Shown here piece after piece: positions 8,078-11,017 of a stretch of DNA of 11,017 nucleotides. Below the pieces are notes generated by a model. It made no database searches. It saw only the letters and a list, made by a program, of their open reading frames with translations, and was not told where the DNA came from. How positions within the stretch are numbered: position 1 is the first letter of the stretch; every line of letters starts with the position of its first letter. Source of the stretch: Monoraphidium neglectum (taxonomy: Eukaryota > Chlorophyta > Chlorophyceae > Sphaeropleales > Selenastraceae); assembly GCF_000611645.1 (NCBI RefSeq), contig NW_014012231.1, positions 4,006-15,022 on the forward strand, read 5' to 3'. A program made the position numbers and the translations under genes.

Positions 8078-9432
8078 ATGGGTGACGCTAGAGACTCGCA
8101 TAGACCCAGCGTCAAGCAATCAGCGAGCAACACATGGCGAGAACGGGTGCGTATGTGTAATTCCCAAGCACTAGTTGTCCACTGTGCGGGCAGACAATGG
8201 GCACACAGCGCGATGCCGTTGCAGATCGTTGTCATGCATGCCCCCGCAACGCCCGTGGTGCGCCAGGCGGCACACCCAAGCGGCACTGCAGCGTGCAGAC
8301 GAGGTGCACAGCAGCTGGATGTATAGGGGCGACATGGGGATCTCTATCTCTAGCCCAGAAGGCGTAGGGAGAGCCTGCGATATGACAGATCGGCGTCGCC
8401 TCCGCATTGCCACGCGCAGGTGAGGGAGGACTGCCGCCGCCTCGTGCGGGAGCGGCGGCAGCAGACGCTGCAGCGCCACCGGCAGAGCATGTCCCCCCTC
8501 TCGGCGGCGCAGCTGCAGGTGAATGAGGGCTTTGCGCACCGGGGCGGGCTCTGCGCCGGCGCAGCGCATCTGGCCGCTGCCGGGCATCTGGCATCCAGGC
8601 AAGAGCGGCGGCATGCTTGCAAGACACTCGGTGCGCACGGACGCGGCACGCCGACGCCTCCCTGCTGCGCAGTCTTCGCTGCAGAGCGACGTCCACGCGG
8701 CCGTGCAGGACGTGCTCTCCAGCCTCCAAGCAGGGGGCGCCGGCCCCAGCCCCACAGCGGGCCCCACCCCATCAGGCGGTGGCCACTGCAGCGGAGCGGG
8801 GCCGCGCGCGGCGGGCGATGGCGTCGGCCCGGATGCGGACGCGTTTTTGGCTGAGCTCGAGGCGCAGATCGTTGCTGAGATGCTGCAGGAGCTGGACCAA
8901 TTGGAGGCCTTCGAATCGGCGGCGCTCGAGGCGGCGGTTGCGGAGCGCGAGGCACTCGTGGCAGCAGCGGCGGCGGCGGCGGGTGGGTGTCGCCGGCTGC
9001 CGCGCCGTGCAAGATGCATTCTGTTCGCCGACTATCCTGGGGCATCAGTCCAGAGTTCAGGCCACCACGTGCACGACTGCGTGTGTGGCCTTTTCTTGTC
9101 CGCAGGGATGTCCCCTGCTCCTCCGAGCATCAGAACCGCGCGATACAGCTGCTCACCTCACACCGCGCCCGCAGGCGCGTCCCCGGAGTCGCCCGCGGCG
9201 GCGGGGCCGCACCCCCGCCCGCCGCCGCCGGCCGCGCAGCAGCTGCTGTGCCCGGTGTGCATGGGCGCATTCCTGCTGCAGCGGGCGGGGGTGGTGGTTT
9301 GCCCCAGGGGCTGCCTGCAGCTCAACCTGGCTGCCGAGAGCCTGTCACTGGGTGACCTCAGGGCGCGCCTAGAGCAGGTGTATGAGGTGCGGCGCGGGTT
9401 TCACCATCCTCCCTGCACAAGCATGCGCATGT

Positions 9433-9467
<35 letters not shown>

Positions 9468-9882
9468 CGCGCGCGTTCGCGCGCGCACACACACACACAC
9501 ACGTGCGTACGCGCGTGTGCGCTCACATCAAAACCCGCACATGCGCGCCCACATGCCCCCCGCCGACCCCTCGCACGCGCTGCTCTATTTTTTCAACGCC
9601 ATGCTGCGGGGCCGGTGCAGCGCACCGGCAGCCGACAAACCTGAGCAGGCCTCGAACTCCGCGCGCGCTCGCAGCGACCTGCGACGCCTGCCGCGGGCCG
9701 CCGCCGCGCCCTTGCCCCGCGTGCCTGAAGCAACCCGCTTGCGCCCGCCCGCCCACTTGCAGGAGCACCGAGCGACGGGCTGCGGAGGGTCGCTCGTGTT
9801 TCGGATGGAGGACCTGTTCGGGAGCCGCAGCCTCACGAGCAGCTGCGCCGCGGGCTGCCCACATTACCGAGTCGTGGCATGA
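8078..9882 (+). CDS. RPAIN: RPA-interacting protein (RPAIN/RIP family)
   Basis: Five exons, 8078-8146, 8420-8518, 8673-8982, 9175-9386 and 9763-9882, join in phase to 810 bases (269 residues and stop; the human protein is about 220). The ATG sits in a good context (aaaaccATGG). Family hallmarks in order: a basic Trp-Arg-Glu-Arg-Val-Arg-Glu-Asp-Cys-Arg-Arg helix at residues 20-50 (RPA_interact_N), an acidic helical middle at about 100-150 (RPA_interact_M), and a C-terminal zinc domain (RPA_interact_C) with Cys185-Pro-Val-Cys188, Cys202/Cys206, Glu-His232 to Cys237, and Cys258/Cys262. In animals the family escorts replication protein A into the nucleus with importin beta, supporting DNA replication and repair. 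The intron between exons 3 and 4 is 192 bases, stop-free and in frame, so its retention would add 64 residues. Exon 3 could instead start at 8685. The gene is divergent from the PDZ-like gene. Confidence 0.88.
9421..9522. repeat. Alternating purine-pyrimidine block: (CA)16 and shorter CA/CG runs in the last RPAIN intron
   Basis: CA dinucleotides fill 9434-9465 (16 copies) and 9486-9502, flanked by CG and TG alternations. Bases 9421-9476 and 9478-9522 alternate purine and pyrimidine without a break, with one interruption at 9477. The block lies wholly inside intron 4 (9387-9762) of RPAIN. Confidence 0.95.
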
Positions 9883-9886
9883 CGTG

Positions 9887-9900
9887 ACGTGACATCACGT
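9887..9900. other. Perfect 6-base inverted repeat just after the RPAIN stop codon
   Basis: ACGTGA and TCACGT flank a CA spacer, starting five bases after the stop codon. Together with upstream ACGTGACGTGA it gives three ACGT cores in about 20 bases, the core bound by plant and algal bZIP or bHLH factors. It may be chance. Confidence 0.35.
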
Positions 9901-10129
9901 GCGCCCGCGGCGTTGGCCGCGCGTGTGCCTGTTGCCGAGGACCGCCGTGGGGCCGGGTCGTGACGGCTTTTCAAGCGGCGGCAAGTGCAGCGCTGAGTGT
10001 GCAGGTTTGGCTGATTGACACCGCTGCAAGACGCGGCACAGCATGACTGCGTTCGCACGATTTTTTTCAGTTTCACACACGCCAAATGGAAGATGCTCTT
10101 TCACCTCTCTAGTGCTCCTGTGCACACAT

Positions 10130-10134
10130 TTACA
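10130..10134 (-). terminator. Possible TGTAA poly(A) signal on the minus strand
   Basis: TGTAA on the minus strand would suit a convergent gene entering from the right, but no convincing coding exon lies upstream of it. Its last three bases are also the TAA stop of an open frame. Confidence 0.2.
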
Positions 10135-10680
10135 CCACAATTGCTCCGAGGTTGAGCGCCATCAACGTGCTTTGAATTCCTCGCGCGTTCTCAGCAGCAG
10201 CCTGCAGCAGGGGCTGCGCAGCGCACGCAGGCGCCGCTGCAGGCCCGACCGGCCCGTTGCAACAGAGATTATCGCAAGACCGATGACAACTCCTGAAGCC
10301 CTCGCGGGCAAGGGGCCAAAGCACGAGGATGCCGCGGGGCGAGGCCTCAAGCCTCAAGCGGCGCCCCAGGCCCAACCCTTAGCGCGGAGCGCTCGGGAGA
10401 GTGCAGTAGGGGGTGAGTGGGGGCTGGCCAGGCCCGGCGCGAGCCCGCGGGCCGAGCGGCGGCGGGGGCGCTGATGTACACAGGGGGCTGCGTGCGCGCG
10501 CGACGCGGGAAAGGGAGGGGGGAGCGCGTGCAAGCTCTCTTGGAAAGAGCCCGGGGATGCGCCCCGGGGGCTCGGCGCAGCGGCGGCGGCGGTTCGCGGC
10601 GCGATAAGGCGCCGGCTGCCAACAGGACCGTGCGCCCGCGGAGCTGGGGCACTCGGGCGCGCGGATCGGTGGAAAACCTT

Positions 10681-10685
10681 TGTAA
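10681..10685 (+). terminator. Possible TGTAA poly(A) signal of RPAIN
   Basis: This is the first plus-strand TGTAA I see after the RPAIN stop codon. It implies a 3' UTR of about 800 bases, which is long but known in green algae. It sits in a locally AT-rich patch. Confidence 0.3.
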
Positions 10686-11017
10686 TGAGAGACACAACAA
10701 CAGATTTTGCACATGCACATGCGGAGGCGACGCCGTCCGAAGAAAACACTGATTAGCCGCCCGGGCCGCCGGCAGCACGCAAGCCGCTGGCAGGCGGCGC
10801 TCTGGGCGGCTGCCACCGCCGCACGTCGCGCTCACGGGGGTGCAAGCATCCCTGCAGAATCTCCAAACGGATTCCCCAAACACCAAGTCCCATCTCAACA
10901 CACGCGCGGCCGCCCATCGCGCACCCCTGCCCCGACAAACTGAAAGCAAACCAAACCGTCGGGAGCCGCCGCCGCGAGCCCGCCAGCCCCCGCCGTGCGG
11001 GCGGGCGGCGTGGCCGG

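Larger units (their letters stand above)
9883..11017. other. 3' flank of RPAIN and unassigned sequence
   Basis: I find no gene here that I can support. Weak candidates are a plus-strand two-exon frame (10283-10412 with donor GGGG|GTGAGT, joined in phase to 10484-10752) and a minus-strand frame ending at 10162 or 10130 that includes a short hydrophobic stretch. The two overlap and cannot both be typical coding sequence. The interval 10440-10620 is very GC-rich. 10660-10760 is AT-richer and could be the RPAIN 3' UTR end. Confidence 0.4.

Noticed and set aside
8157..8161. TGTAA on the plus strand
   Set aside because: It lies inside the first intron of RPAIN, so it is unlikely to be a used poly(A) signal.
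9387..9762. Thr-His and Ala-Arg repeat proteins from open frames through the CA repeat
   Set aside because: The frames run through the intron; the real RPAIN exon resumes after the acceptor cttgcag at 9762.
10953..11017. Short GC-rich inverted repeat near the right edge
   Set aside because: A stem of about six G-C pairs is expected by chance in sequence this GC-rich.

Overview
The window looks like nuclear DNA of a GC-rich green alga (chlorophyte). The evidence is: spliced genes with short GT-AG introns (about 150-380 bases), a TGTAA polyadenylation-type motif behind one gene, strong codon bias to G/C, very long CAG (CTG) repeats inside an exon, and a plastid-type protein next to a conserved eukaryotic DNA-metabolism protein. 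I see no bacterial-type operon, mobile element, CRISPR array, tRNA or rRNA.

Three genes can be reconstructed exon by exon. (1) Minus strand, from 4823 down past position 1: a giant glutamine-rich nuclear-type protein with six long polyglutamine tracts, a serine/arginine (RS) domain, and after one intron a segment that resembles a divergent GYF domain. It is cut by the left window edge. (2) Minus strand, 7857 to 5333: a gene of about eight coding exons, one of only 22 bases. It encodes a membrane-anchored, probably plastid-targeted protein ending in a PDZ-like domain. The join between its second and third exons is not settled. (3) Plus strand, 8078 to 9882: a five-exon gene for RPA-interacting protein (RPAIN/RIP family), with its N-terminal basic helix, acidic helical middle and C-terminal zinc-binding domain. 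The exon phases add up to 269 residues.

Genes 2 and 3 are head to head. Only 220 bases separate their start codons, so they probably share a bidirectional promoter. Genes 1 and 2 are in tandem on the minus strand, about 0.5 kb apart. The last 1.1 kb (9883-11017) holds no gene I can support, only weak exon candidates on both strands and two TGTAA motifs. No functional link between the three genes is evident.

Nothing here is clearly a new multi-gene system. The most unusual items are the Q-rich/RS/GYF-like protein with its pure CAG tracts, a roughly 100-base alternating purine-pyrimidine block inside the last RPAIN intron, and the micro-exon structure of the PDZ-like gene.
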